Shown piece after piece: positions 1 through 8,504 of a DNA stretch of 64,000 nt. A program made the position numbers and the translations under genes. Numbering within the stretch: position 1 is the first letter of the stretch; each line of letters starts with the position of its first letter. Under the pieces are notes generated by a model that worked only from the letters and a program-made list of their open reading frames with translations, ran no database searches and was not told where the DNA came from. Origin of the DNA: Vibrio quintilis (lineage in GTDB: Bacteria; Pseudomonadota; Gammaproteobacteria; Enterobacterales; Vibrionaceae); the NCBI RefSeq assembly GCF_024529975.1, contig NZ_AP024897.1, positions 3,286,001 through 3,350,000 on the forward strand, read 5' to 3'.

Positions 1-855
1 AGAGAAATTAAAAATGATGTCATGTACGTTCATGCAAAAATAGATATCTATCCATCGGCAACAACTTGCCACATGAACGAATATAAGAAAACTTTTCTCA
101 TCAGTAACATCGACTTAGAATCACCACAACAGGCAGTGATGGGGCAGATATACGATCTGGGGGATGACTTCGCCCAGGTTATCGATAAGCAGCTCACTCA
201 GGAATCACATAGTTTTGTGTCCGTCGGCACGACAAATTACGCCATCAATAAAAGCCACCCATCCCGGATCAAGATGATTGCCGAAGACAAAGGTGCTCAA
301 TATATTATTGGCGGAAAAATAACTGACCTGACAGCAACTATTTCCTCCAATGCCGGTAACGAAATCATCAACAGAGAATTTGCGCTTGAAATGCATGTAT
401 TCGATGGGAAAACCGGAAATGAAGTATATAAGCATAACTACCGCGAAATTGCACAGTGGCCTTTTCCGAAAACCAGTCAGATTGATACCCGGAGTGCAAG
501 ATTCTGGGCATCAGCCTATGGCGAAATGTTGCTCCGTCTGAGCAGAAAAATCATGCTGGATCTTGAATCTGAATTTTCCTGTAAAATTACACTACCGGAA
601 GTTGTGGCAAAATTCGGCAATAAGATTACGATGAATCTTGGCCGTCTGCATGGCGTAAAAACCGGTGACAAATTACAGTTATGGCATACCGGTTCATTTA
701 TTGATCAACATGGCATTCCCCGGAACAAAGTGACCAAAAGTAATGTGACGCTCACAGTCACCCGGATTTATGAAAAAGACGCCGAACTCAGCATTGATCA
801 GGACGAACTGGCAGACAGTGTTCAGATTGGTGATGTGTTGCAAAAACAGAATTGA
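1..855 (+). CDS. flgT: Flagellar H-ring protein FlgT, 3' part (gene runs off the left edge)
   Basis: FlgT is a periplasmic protein that builds the H-ring around the basal body of the sheathed polar flagellum in Vibrio and helps anchor the stator. The frame is open from base 1 with no stop, so the gene begins outside the window; the first internal ATG (22) is not the true start. About 284 residues are visible, against roughly 377 for the Vibrio protein, so the signal peptide and most of the first domain are missing. The visible part covers the middle domain and the C-terminal domain, which ends in a small beta-rich module (GRLHGVKTGDKLQLW followed by a VTRIYEKDAEL strand). A hairpin follows the stop codon. 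The assignment rests on overall similarity to the FlgT family. Confidence 0.82.
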   Translation, partial: REIKNDVMYVHAKIDIYPSATTCHMNEYKKTFLISNIDLESPQQAVMGQIYDLGDDFAQVIDKQLTQESHSFVSVGTTNYAINKSHPSRIKMIAEDKGAQYIIGGKITDLTATISSNAGNEIINREFALEMHVFDGKTGNEVYKHNYREIAQWPFPKTSQIDTRSARFWASAYGEMLLRLSRKIMLDLESEFSCKITLPEVVAKFGNKITMNLGRLHGVKTGDKLQLWHTGSFIDQHGIPRNKVTKSNVTLTVTRIYEKDAELSIDQDELADSVQIGDVLQKQN

Positions 856-871
856 TTACATGTCACAGTCG

Positions 872-892
872 CAGGGCACGCAATGTGCCCTG
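872..892 (+). terminator. Possible terminator after flgT
   Basis: An 8-bp perfect stem (CAGGGCAC / GTGCCCTG) with a 5-nt loop lies 17 bases after the flgT stop. The following bases are only moderately T-rich (tattcctt), so it is a weak intrinsic terminator. Confidence 0.45.
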
Positions 893-1075
893 TATTCCTT
901 CAATCAATCATTAAAAAGACTTCTATTCAGAGAGTTACCTTCCACTTTATCACTCAGAGATTAACTTGTGATCTTCATATAATTTCTGTGAAAAGAACAA
1001 GTCTGCCGGTATTTACCCCCTGTATTCCTATCTGGTTTTGTGGCTTGATCACGGTTTATCACACAAATAAAATTA

Positions 1076-1095
1076 AAATGAAAACATGTTTCTTT
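1076..1095 (+). promoter_or_regulatory. KdgR-like dyad upstream of the pectin esterase gene
   Basis: An imperfect palindrome of the form TGAAAACATGTTTC lies about 40 bases before the esterase start. It resembles the AT-rich inverted repeat (GAAAC...GTTTC core) bound by KdgR, the IclR-type repressor of pectin catabolism in enterobacteria and vibrios. A related dyad sits upstream of the pectate lyase gene at 11517-11533. No kdgR gene is in the window, so the assignment is by motif resemblance only. Confidence 0.35.
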
Positions 1096-1132
1096 TTTTT
1101 AGATTCGACATTTCAATAACAAGGATAATTCT

Positions 1133-3733
1133 ATGAATAAGCATCTTGCCAGAGGGCTGAGTGCATCGGCTTTGTTCTGTATTTACTCTGCAACCGCTGT
1201 CCCTTTATATGATGTCACTGTTGCGACAGATGGTTCAGGTGATTTTCGCTCGGTTCAGGAGGCCATTCAACATGCGCCGGATAACCAGCAACCTTATGTT
1301 ATCTATATACGAAACGGTATTTATCAGGAAAAACTGGAAGTAAAACGACCCAATATCCACCTGATCGGTGAAAACCGGGATAAAACCGTCATTACAGCAA
1401 CGACTGCAAACGGCACCTTTAATAAAAAGAAAGGGAAGAAATTCGGAACGACAGGAAGCCGGACCGTCAACATTGATGCGACAGACTTCAGCGCCCGGTC
1501 TTTAACCATTGAAAATGGTTTCGATTATCCGGCCAATCAGGCAAAAGCAAAGGATGATCCAACCCGGATAAAACACACACAGGCCGTCGCACTCCTCATT
1601 TCCAGAAAAGCCGATCGCATCCAGTTTAAAGATGTGAACCTGAAAAGCTATCAGGATACTTTTTATACCAAAGCCGGCAGAACTTATGTCGATGACTCCC
1701 GGATCATGGGAACAGTTGATTTCATTTTCGGGCATGGCACTGCTTTATTTGAAGACAGTGATATCGTTGCCCGCTACCGGGGCGATGTAAAACCGGGCTC
1801 TCCCCTTGGGTATATCACAGCCCCAAGTACAAATATCAAAAAACAGTTTGGTTTAGTCTTTAAAGACTGTCGCCTGAGTAAAGAAGCAAAAGTTCCGCCT
1901 CATAGTTACGGATTAGGACGTCCCTGGCATCCGACCACAAGATTTTCTGACGGACGCTATGCCGATCCTGATGCTGTCGGCCATAGTGTATTTATCAATT
2001 GCCAGATGGATAATCATATCTATGGCTGGGATAAAATGAGCGGGAAAGATATCAATAAAAATAAAATCTGGTTCTATCCTGAAGATTCCCGTTTTTGGGA
2101 GTTCCATAATACCGGGCCCGGGGCAAATGCCCGAGATCCTAAACGGCCACAACTCAGTGCTGAACAGTTGATACATTATACAAATCAGGAAATTTTATCC
2201 GGATGGCAACCTGATATTACGCTTGGTGCAAAAAGTACCATCCAGGGACAGGTCATTCACACAGGAATGCACTTCCCGGCAGAAATCACCATCAAAGATA
2301 GTATCGGAAAAACATTTGTGATTAAGACGAACAAGCAAGGACACTACCATACCGGCATTACCGGCATGACTCCGCCGCTGCTTGTTTCCGCTGATGACCA
2401 CAGTGGTGCTTCCTGTCTGAAAAGCAATCAATACCGCTCTGTTTGCAGCAGTGCCATTGTTGCTGATGTCAATAATAATGGTGTGACAACTGCGAATATC
2501 AACCCTTTCAGTGATTTAGTCGTTTCTTCACTCGCAGCAAATGAAGGTATTAAAGGGCCGCAATTACTGCTGGAGAAGAAAAAATTGCCGGCCTTATCTC
2601 ATCAGGCATGGCTGGAAGCAAATCAGCACTTCACTGATGCTTTCAGAAATGTTGTTAAACAGCATGGACTCGATCCGAAAGAAAACTGGAATCCGGTCAG
2701 TTATCCAAAAGCGTATGAGCCAGTGATGAGGGAAATCGCCTCTCAGGTTATTCATAATCGTGGGTATAATACAAAAACCGGGCTTGCTTCTAAAACTTAC
2801 CTGACAGATTTGGAATTCCGGCCAATTATCAACCTGAGTAAGATTCCTGATTATATTCTGAAGGGCAATCAACTTGCTGAGACACAAGAAATAGTTAAAG
2901 AAGCTAAGAAACGTATCTTTATCGTTGGCGATTCTACAGCATCCAATTACGAACCCGATGTTTTCCCCAGAATGGGATGGGGACAGGCATTTGATCAGTT
3001 AGTCTCAGATCATAAAGAGATTCAGGTTGTGAATGCGGCCCGTTCAGGCAGAAGCTCCAGAGACTATATCAACGGCAGATGGCTGAGCCAGCTTGAGCCT
3101 TTGGTAAAACCCGGAGACTACCTGTTTATTCAGTTCAGTCATAATGATGAAAAATGTAATGGGGCGAAGAAAAAACGCGGTCCGATTGACGTGGCAAACC
3201 TGTGCACCTACCCCAATGATAAGCAAGGCAACCCTCAATATCCTAAAGCACATAAGGAAATGTCTCTTCAATATTCACTGGAAAGATATCTGGGATTTGC
3301 CCAATATCACAAGATGCATCCGGTGATGCTGACGTCAGTTCCCAGAGCAAAAACAGTGAAGAATAAACCGGGCGTTCCTATCAGACCAACTCAACATACC
3401 ACGAAGCAAAACAAGCTTCACGGCTATCAGTTCTTCGGCAGTTATACACAAACAGTGAAAGATACTGCAGCGAAGCACCATATTCCTTTGCTGGATATGC
3501 AAAGCCGGGTCAGAGACATGGCGAATCAAACCAAAGGTGATGAATGGAAACATCTGTGGCTGGCTGTCGACCCTGAAGAATATCCGTTCTATAAAACCCG
3601 TTCTTCAGGAACACTGAAAAAGCCGGATACGACGCACTTCCAGGAAAAAGGTGCCAGAAAAATCGCGAAGCTGGTTGTTAAAGAGATTAAGCACACCGAT
3701 GCTTTAAATCAGCTGTCCGCTTATCTGAATTAG
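1133..3733 (+). CDS. Secreted two-domain pectin esterase: CE8 pectin methylesterase fused to a CE12-like acetylesterase
   Basis: The protein has 866 residues and a signal peptide of about 22 residues. Residues ~26-360 are a CE8 pectin methylesterase: Q150 in HTQAVAL, the catalytic pair D175 (YQDTFYT) and D196 (VDFIFG), and R263/W265 in LGRPW. This domain removes methyl groups from homogalacturonan. Residues ~365-450 look like a small beta-sandwich (carboxypeptidase-regulatory type), followed by a linker of unknown role. Residues ~594-860 are an SGNH esterase of the rhamnogalacturonan acetylesterase type (CE12): GDSTAS with nucleophile S601, a GRSSR block, QFSHND, and the D832/H835 pair in DTTHF. 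The likely job is removal of both methyl and acetyl groups from pectin before lyase cleavage. An AGGAT ribosome-binding site precedes the ATG. The gene ends immediately before an IS481-type element. CE8 assignment is firm; the substrate of the second domain is inferred. Confidence 0.88.
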   Translation: MNKHLARGLSASALFCIYSATAVPLYDVTVATDGSGDFRSVQEAIQHAPDNQQPYVIYIRNGIYQEKLEVKRPNIHLIGENRDKTVITATTANGTFNKKKGKKFGTTGSRTVNIDATDFSARSLTIENGFDYPANQAKAKDDPTRIKHTQAVALLISRKADRIQFKDVNLKSYQDTFYTKAGRTYVDDSRIMGTVDFIFGHGTALFEDSDIVARYRGDVKPGSPLGYITAPSTNIKKQFGLVFKDCRLSKEAKVPPHSYGLGRPWHPTTRFSDGRYADPDAVGHSVFINCQMDNHIYGWDKMSGKDINKNKIWFYPEDSRFWEFHNTGPGANARDPKRPQLSAEQLIHYTNQEILSGWQPDITLGAKSTIQGQVIHTGMHFPAEITIKDSIGKTFVIKTNKQGHYHTGITGMTPPLLVSADDHSGASCLKSNQYRSVCSSAIVADVNNNGVTTANINPFSDLVVSSLAANEGIKGPQLLLEKKKLPALSHQAWLEANQHFTDAFRNVVKQHGLDPKENWNPVSYPKAYEPVMREIASQVIHNRGYNTKTGLASKTYLTDLEFRPIINLSKIPDYILKGNQLAETQEIVKEAKKRIFIVGDSTASNYEPDVFPRMGWGQAFDQLVSDHKEIQVVNAARSGRSSRDYINGRWLSQLEPLVKPGDYLFIQFSHNDEKCNGAKKKRGPIDVANLCTYPNDKQGNPQYPKAHKEMSLQYSLERYLGFAQYHKMHPVMLTSVPRAKTVKNKPGVPIRPTQHTTKQNKLHGYQFFGSYTQTVKDTAAKHHIPLLDMQSRVRDMANQTKGDEWKHLWLAVDPEEYPFYKTRSSGTLKKPDTTHFQEKGARKIAKLVVKEIKHTDALNQLSAYLN

Positions 3734-3734
3734 T

Positions 3735-4920
3735 CACAACCTAATCTGACACATCTTCTTGAAAAGTTGAGAGTTACCCGTTTTGATAAAGGTGCTGAAT
3801 CTTTAATCAAACAAAAAAGAGGTAACTCTCATGCTTCATACTAACAATCCCATTATCAAACACAAAGCGGGTTTATTAAATCTGGCGGAAGAATTAGGCA
3901 ATGTTTCCAAGGCATGTAAGATTATGGGCGTATCCAGGGACACGTTCTATCGCTATCAGGAGCTTGTCGAGCAAGGCGGAATTGATTCCTTAGTGAATCA
4001 GTCCCGCAGAGCACCCAATATTAAGAACCGGGTTGATGAATCTACAGAAAAGGCTGTCGTCAGTTACGCCATCGAATTTCCAGCTCATGGTCAGGCGCGT
4101 ACCAGCAATGAACTCCGTAAGAAAGGAATCTTTGTTTCCGGCAGTGGTGTCCGGTCGATCTGGCTACGGAATAATCTGGAGAATTTCAAAAAACGGTTGG
4201 CCGCTTTAGAAGCCAAAGTCGCCAGTGAAGGAATCATTTTAAGTGAAGAGCAGGTTGCAGCGCTGGAGAAAAAGAAACAGGATGATGAAGTGTGTGGTGA
4301 AATCGAGACGCATCATCCCGGCTACCTGGGGTCACAGGACACATTCTACGTCGGTAATCTCAAGGGTGTTGGCCGGATTTACCAGCAGACCTTTGTCGAT
4401 ACTCACAGCAAAGTGGCTTTCGCAAAACTTTATACCACAAAAACACCGATCACATCGGCTGATTTACTCAACGATCGTGTCTTACCGTTCTTTGAAGCCC
4501 ATCAGCTTCCGCTGCTGAGGATTTTGACGGACAGAGGCACAGAGTACTGTGGCAAAGTGGAGCAGCACGATTATCAGCTGTATCTGGCTATCAATGATAT
4601 CGACCATACAAAAACAAAAGCCAGACATCCTCAGACAAACGGTATCTGCGAGCGTTTCCACAAAACGATTCTCAATGAATTTTATCAGGTCACGTTCAGG
4701 AAAAAGCTCTACAGTTCATTAGAAGAGTTGCAAAAAGATCTGGACGAATGGCTGGATTATTACAACAATGTTCGAACTCATCAGGGAAAAGTCTGCTGTG
4801 GGCGGACACCGATAGAGACATTATTGGATGGAAAAAAGATTTGGGCAGAAAAGAATTTAGCTCAAATCTAATCTGACGAAAGCACCGAAAAAATGGGTAA
4901 CTGTCAGATCAGGTCTGAGC
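3735..4920. mobile_element. IS481-family insertion sequence
   Basis: The element of about 1.19 kb carries one transposase gene. Near its ends lie inverted 13-mers with one mismatch: 3739-3751 (acctaatctgaca) and 4902-4914 (tgtcagatcaggt). Further inside, the left and right ends share a second inverted block (GTTACCC near 3773, GGGTAAC near 4895). TAGT occurs at 3731-3734 and 4921-4924 and could be a short target duplication, but the 13-mers do not sit at equal distances from these bases, so exact ends are uncertain by a few bases. The left copy of TAGT includes the stop codon of the esterase gene. Confidence 0.75.
3831..4871 (+). CDS. IS481-family transposase
   Basis: This 346-residue DDE transposase moves the surrounding element. 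Residues ~10-60 form a helix-turn-helix (LGNVSKACKIMGVSRDTFYR) that should bind the ends. The rve-type catalytic core lies at about 160-330, with the second Asp in ILTDRGTEY and the Glu in GICERFHKTIL, and the C-terminal YNNVRTHQG motif usual for IS481/IS3-type enzymes. The length is normal for the family and no frameshift is seen, so it may be active. Its ATG follows a GAGGTAA ribosome-binding site. It has no functional link with the neighbouring pectin gene. Confidence 0.9.
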   Translation: MLHTNNPIIKHKAGLLNLAEELGNVSKACKIMGVSRDTFYRYQELVEQGGIDSLVNQSRRAPNIKNRVDESTEKAVVSYAIEFPAHGQARTSNELRKKGIFVSGSGVRSIWLRNNLENFKKRLAALEAKVASEGIILSEEQVAALEKKKQDDEVCGEIETHHPGYLGSQDTFYVGNLKGVGRIYQQTFVDTHSKVAFAKLYTTKTPITSADLLNDRVLPFFEAHQLPLLRILTDRGTEYCGKVEQHDYQLYLAINDIDHTKTKARHPQTNGICERFHKTILNEFYQVTFRKKLYSSLEELQKDLDEWLDYYNNVRTHQGKVCCGRTPIETLLDGKKIWAEKNLAQI

Positions 4921-4962
4921 TAGTACAGCTTATCTGCCTTAATTTATTCACTTCATAAGTAA

Positions 4963-4992
4963 ACAATCCACCTGAAAACTCAGGTGGATTGT
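4963..4992. terminator. Bidirectional terminator between the IS and nadV
   Basis: A 13-bp perfect stem (ACAATCCACCTGA and its complement) with a 4-nt loop is followed on the plus strand by a T-rich stretch (catttttc). It lies 38 bases beyond the nadV stop and should end the minus-strand nadV transcript as well as readthrough from the IS. Confidence 0.75.
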
Positions 4993-5030
4993 CATTTTTC
5001 AGAGACACCTTCATCTTTGAACTGAATGAG

Positions 5031-6632
5031 TTAAGACTCAATCTGCTCACGGATCACTGTCCGTATTTCAGCCAGCGTTGTCTCTTTCAGCAACTGACCA
5101 TTTTCAAATACAACCGCCAGCATCCCCTGCTGCTCTTCGGCTTCAGTCACATCATCAAACAGGGTTAACTCCCCGTCAACATACTCAACTTTCAACAATC
5201 CTTTCGCGGATTTTTTCTTTTTATCCGTTTTCGGATCTTTATAAATTGCGAGACGCTCATTATTTTTTACAACACTGGTTGCTTTCACCACAGAACCATG
5301 TGTATCTCTGGTAACATATTGGTAGCTGTATGAGCCAATTCCCAACACCACCTTTGAAGCAAACCCTTTATCCATTAACCGCTGTAATATCTGGCGCTGA
5401 CGAACAAGCGTGATCGCATCGCCGTAAATCGCACCGATGTGATCATCAAGTAATTTATACCCTTTTGCTGTTACAGTTCCGCCAAAAATATCCCACAGGC
5501 ATTCAATCAACCCTTTCACTTCACATGGCATCAACGGAATAGTTTCCTGATCACTCAAACCATAATAACTGCCCTGCCAGCAATAGGCTTCAAAACCATT
5601 GGAATAAGCATCCTGCTCCGCCTGTGCTCTGGACTTATACAATTCAGCATAATCTTCAACGGGAGAAACCTGATATCCGGTCAGTATTTTTACCGGGTCT
5701 CCGGAATCCGGGCGAATCACCAGGCTTCCCTCCCGGGCCATAATATCTTCTTTTAATTCAGGCAAATAATCAGTCACTAAAGTCCAGAAATCCCAGGTAT
5801 CAGACACAACACTCAAAACCCCTGCTGGCGACTGTTCACGCATCAGATAGCGGAAGAATTCAATCTCTCCTTCCATAATCCAGGAACAGGTCACTGAGTG
5901 CTCCGTTGCATCAACAGAACAACCCACCAATTCTTTATCCACATCGGCACCGTAATACTTTTCAGCAAACAGCACTGCCGGAATCGTATCAGTGCCGGCA
6001 AGACCTGAAGCCAGGTGACCAAACCCACTCATTGCAGCAGCCTGCTTGCCAAACATGCCGCGAAAACTAAAGTCATGCCCCTGAAACGGCACAAAATCCA
6101 TAGGTAATCCGGTTTTTTCAGCAAATTCTTTAAATACTTTAAAATAGGCCACTGAAGTCGTCGCACTGGTTTGAATCGGCCAGTTCTCGCAACTCAATAC
6201 CGTTTCAATCATATTGGTCAGCCACTGAAAACCGGGTTGCGTGTTCACAATCGTCATTGGCGGCACCTGATATGGCACTAAAGTTCCCTCCGGCAATGCT
6301 TTAATTTTTAGCGGCAAATATCCCAGCTCATGTAATGATTCCAGATAAGAAACATCCACTTTGTACCCCAGCATAGCACTCATAATTCGTTGATGGCCGG
6401 CAACAGCGGTCGCTTTATCTGCTTTAAAGAATGAATCCCATTCCTCCATCAAATAGCTTTTAATGAAATACTGAAGTCCGACAAATGCGACTTTATTGGT
6501 TTCTTCCACATTGCTGAATCTACCGCTTCTTGAAGTGTAATTCGCGTAAACTTCCGTCACATCCGGATGATATGCCCTGCCATGAAACTCTTTATAAACA
6601 TCTTTTTGCATGGTTGCTGCATGGATTGTCAT
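5031..6632 (-). CDS. nadV: Nicotinamide phosphoribosyltransferase (NadV / NAMPT type)
   Basis: The enzyme joins nicotinamide and PRPP to give nicotinamide mononucleotide, the first step of the short NAD salvage route. The 533-residue protein is of the NAMPT/NadV type: it has the long N-terminal part, the TSATTSVAYFK block, FQGHDFSFRG, the conserved His in DATEHSVTCSW, and the phosphate-binding VIRPDSGDP. The ATG at 6632 is preferred because AAGG lies 8 bases upstream; a GTG at 6641 would add three residues. It starts 10 bases after the stop of the prs-like gene, so the two are co-transcribed. The same pair occurs in other vibrios and in large vibriophages such as KVP40 (nadV), so lateral origin is possible. 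Confidence 0.9.
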   Translation of the reverse strand: MTIHAATMQKDVYKEFHGRAYHPDVTEVYANYTSRSGRFSNVEETNKVAFVGLQYFIKSYLMEEWDSFFKADKATAVAGHQRIMSAMLGYKVDVSYLESLHELGYLPLKIKALPEGTLVPYQVPPMTIVNTQPGFQWLTNMIETVLSCENWPIQTSATTSVAYFKVFKEFAEKTGLPMDFVPFQGHDFSFRGMFGKQAAAMSGFGHLASGLAGTDTIPAVLFAEKYYGADVDKELVGCSVDATEHSVTCSWIMEGEIEFFRYLMREQSPAGVLSVVSDTWDFWTLVTDYLPELKEDIMAREGSLVIRPDSGDPVKILTGYQVSPVEDYAELYKSRAQAEQDAYSNGFEAYCWQGSYYGLSDQETIPLMPCEVKGLIECLWDIFGGTVTAKGYKLLDDHIGAIYGDAITLVRQRQILQRLMDKGFASKVVLGIGSYSYQYVTRDTHGSVVKATSVVKNNERLAIYKDPKTDKKKKSAKGLLKVEYVDGELTLFDDVTEAEEQQGMLAVVFENGQLLKETTLAEIRTVIREQIES

Positions 6633-6642
6633 TGCTCTCACC

Positions 6643-7503
6643 TTAACCTAACTGATTGATTATTTTGAAACGAACATCAGAATTCTGCTCAAATTCGTCC
6701 TGAGGGCGAAATGAATCCGTGGTATAAACCTCATCAATCACACCTTCAAACACCTGAAGCCCCTGAGAAAAAATACCGTGCGTGACAAACAGAGAAATCT
6801 TAAGTGCACCTTTACTTTTCAGCACCTTAGCCAGTTCAATAAAGGTCCTGCCGCCATCACAAATATCATCAGCAATCAGAACATTTTTGCCAGCCACCTG
6901 ACCGTTGATTTCAGTTTTCTCTATTTGCCCAGTTCTCAGGTTTCTGACTTTATGTGCCTGAATCACTTCAACCGCGCCTCCACAGGCACCTGCAATTTGC
7001 AACGTTTTCTTACCGGCACCAGCATCAGGTGCAACCAGTAACAATTCTCCTTGCTTTAACTGCTGCCATAATTCAGGACAGCTTTTGATAAATTCGGCTT
7101 GCGGGACATGATGAGCCCGTTGTAACAATGCAGATGACACATCACTGTGCACATCCCACACTGTAACTTTTGAAAACTGACATTGATTGATCAACGTTGC
7201 CATCACCGATGCACCAAGCGCTTCTCCGCCGACACAAACTCTGTCTTGCCGGGCATAAGGAAAATAGGGCATAACCAGTTCAACCGGAACCTGCTCTCTG
7301 GTTAATCGCTTCAGGGCATCTGATGCCATGAGCAATTGCATCACCGCAGCAGAGTCAGTCAGGCGGGTTACAACTTCAACTTTCTTTACCCGGCTAAAAT
7401 CATGCTCACTGAAGCGGATGTGTTCTTCACCACCACTAAACGTAAAGCTCTCAAACGAAAGCGCCAGCTTCGTTCCATCAACATCATAGCTAAAGACTTG
7501 CAT
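6643..7503 (-). CDS. Short ribose-phosphate pyrophosphokinase (PRPP synthetase) paired with nadV
   Basis: This protein makes PRPP from ribose 5-phosphate and ATP, presumably to feed NadV. It has 286 residues, shorter than the roughly 315 of the housekeeping Prs, and is a separate branch. Visible family motifs are MPYFPYARQDR, DVHSDV in the metal/ATP region and the PRPP loop DDICDGGRTF near the C-terminus. The start is placed at 7503 (MQVFSYDVDG) because GAGGTG lies 6 bases before it; the frame is open further upstream, but that part carries the first operator box. It is the first gene of the operon and is divergent from the NUDIX regulator. Confidence 0.88.
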   Translation of the reverse strand: MQVFSYDVDGTKLALSFESFTFSGGEEHIRFSEHDFSRVKKVEVVTRLTDSAAVMQLLMASDALKRLTREQVPVELVMPYFPYARQDRVCVGGEALGASVMATLINQCQFSKVTVWDVHSDVSSALLQRAHHVPQAEFIKSCPELWQQLKQGELLLVAPDAGAGKKTLQIAGACGGAVEVIQAHKVRNLRTGQIEKTEINGQVAGKNVLIADDICDGGRTFIELAKVLKSKGALKISLFVTHGIFSQGLQVFEGVIDEVYTTDSFRPQDEFEQNSDVRFKIINQLG

Positions 7504-7517
7504 AAACACCTCAATAA

Positions 7518-7530
7518 TGTCCCTAAGACA
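7518..7530. promoter_or_regulatory. Candidate NrtR operator, box 1 (TGTC-N5-GACA)
   Basis: TGTC-cctaa-GACA lies 14 bases upstream of the prs-like start codon in the divergent intergenic region, followed by cacaaa. An almost identical box lies 53 bases away. A palindromic site repeated once, next to a gene for an NrtR-type regulator, suggests autoregulated control of the salvage operon. Confidence 0.55.
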
Positions 7531-7570
7531 CAAACAAAATAACACACAAACTTCTTATGTCAACCATTAA

Positions 7571-7583
7571 TGTCACAAGGACA
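7571..7583. promoter_or_regulatory. Candidate NrtR operator, box 2 (TGTC-N5-GACA)
   Basis: TGTC-acaag-GACA, preceded by AA and followed by CACAAAT/C as in box 1. The centre-to-centre distance to box 1 is 53 bases, close to five helical turns, which would place both sites on the same face of the DNA. Confidence 0.55.
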
Positions 7584-7664
7584 CAAATTGATATTATCGC
7601 ACGGTCTGATAACCATGATTGATAATGAAAAGTGAATAATTTAATGTGTCTGAAAAACTCATGA

Positions 7665-8384
7665 ATGCACTGGTTATACTCAGAAATGAATGACTCTTAC
7701 GATATAAGCCAATACAGTAATCCCCTGTTTACCGTTGATAGTGTGCTGTTTACGGTGAAAGATCAGGTGCTGAAGGTGTTGATGGTTAAACGGGCGAACG
7801 ATCCCTTTTCCGGACTCTGGGGATTGCCGGGAGGCTTTGTTGATATCGACACCGATGATACAACAGATATGACAGCACTCAGAAAACTAAAAGAAAAGAC
7901 AGATGTTGCTCCCCGGTATCTCGAACAGCTTCAGGTATTTTCAGGGCAGGACAGAGATCCAAGAGGTTTTAGCGTTACACTCGTTTACTATGCTTTAATT
8001 GCTGAGCAGGATGTCGCTTCTCACCTTACAACCATTGAGGACGTTCAATGGATTGATGTCAATACGGTTCAATCGATTCCGGTTGCTTTTGATCATCAAC
8101 AGCTCATCAAACACGCTCATCAAAGATTACAACAAAAAGCACTGTACTCGATGGCGCCTGTGTATTGTCTGCCTCAACTTTTTACTATCGGTCAGCTGAA
8201 ATCTGTGATTGAAACCATTATCGGGAAAAGCATTCAACGTAAGAGCCTGATTCGCAGGATCGAAGCATCTGAAATGTTTGAAATGCAGGATGAGAAAGTC
8301 AAATCAGGCGGAAGAAAAGCACAACTTTACAAGATTAAGCCCGGTGTTGATATTGCTCACTTTGAGCGTAACCTGAGTTTGTGA
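7665..8384 (+). CDS. nrtR: NUDIX-domain transcriptional regulator of NAD metabolism (NrtR type)
   Basis: The protein has an N-terminal NUDIX domain (about residues 20-150) joined to a C-terminal winged helix (about 155-235, including the basic SGGRKAQLYKI strand), the architecture of NrtR. NrtR proteins bind ADP-ribose or related NAD products and repress NAD genes. The NUDIX box (GGFVD...RKLKEKTDV) lacks the usual REUXEE glutamates: K replaces E after the Arg, and only one Glu of the EE pair remains. This fits a sensor rather than a hydrolase. The gene is divergent from prs-nadV. Start choice is uncertain: ATG 7665 and ATG 7686 both lack a clear ribosome-binding site, and homologues tend to begin near the YSNPLFTVDSVLF block. 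Confidence 0.85.
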   Translation: MHWLYSEMNDSYDISQYSNPLFTVDSVLFTVKDQVLKVLMVKRANDPFSGLWGLPGGFVDIDTDDTTDMTALRKLKEKTDVAPRYLEQLQVFSGQDRDPRGFSVTLVYYALIAEQDVASHLTTIEDVQWIDVNTVQSIPVAFDHQQLIKHAHQRLQQKALYSMAPVYCLPQLFTIGQLKSVIETIIGKSIQRKSLIRRIEASEMFEMQDEKVKSGGRKAQLYKIKPGVDIAHFERNLSL

Positions 8385-8459
8385 TGATGTGTAAAGCTGA
8401 CACCAGAAAGAAATACGATCAATTCTAAGACAATGAAAACAAAAAAGTATAGTTTCCTC

Positions 8460-8487
8460 TTCACTGACAAAATGAAATCGGTATACT
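8460..8487 (+). promoter_or_regulatory. Probable promoter of tRNA-Arg
   Basis: TTCACT and TATACT separated by 16 bases, ending 17 bases before the tRNA. The -10 is good and the -35 is weak. Confidence 0.4.
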
Positions 8488-8504
8488 ACGCAATAGTTTC
8501 ATCA

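Noticed and set aside
1040..1056. Possible CRP site (TGTGGcttgaTCACG)
   Set aside because: The half-sites are 5 bases apart instead of 6 and both deviate from consensus, so it was not listed.
883..1119. Small open frame between flgT and the pectin esterase
   Set aside because: No ribosome-binding site, composition unlike a protein, and it covers the hairpin and the promoter region.
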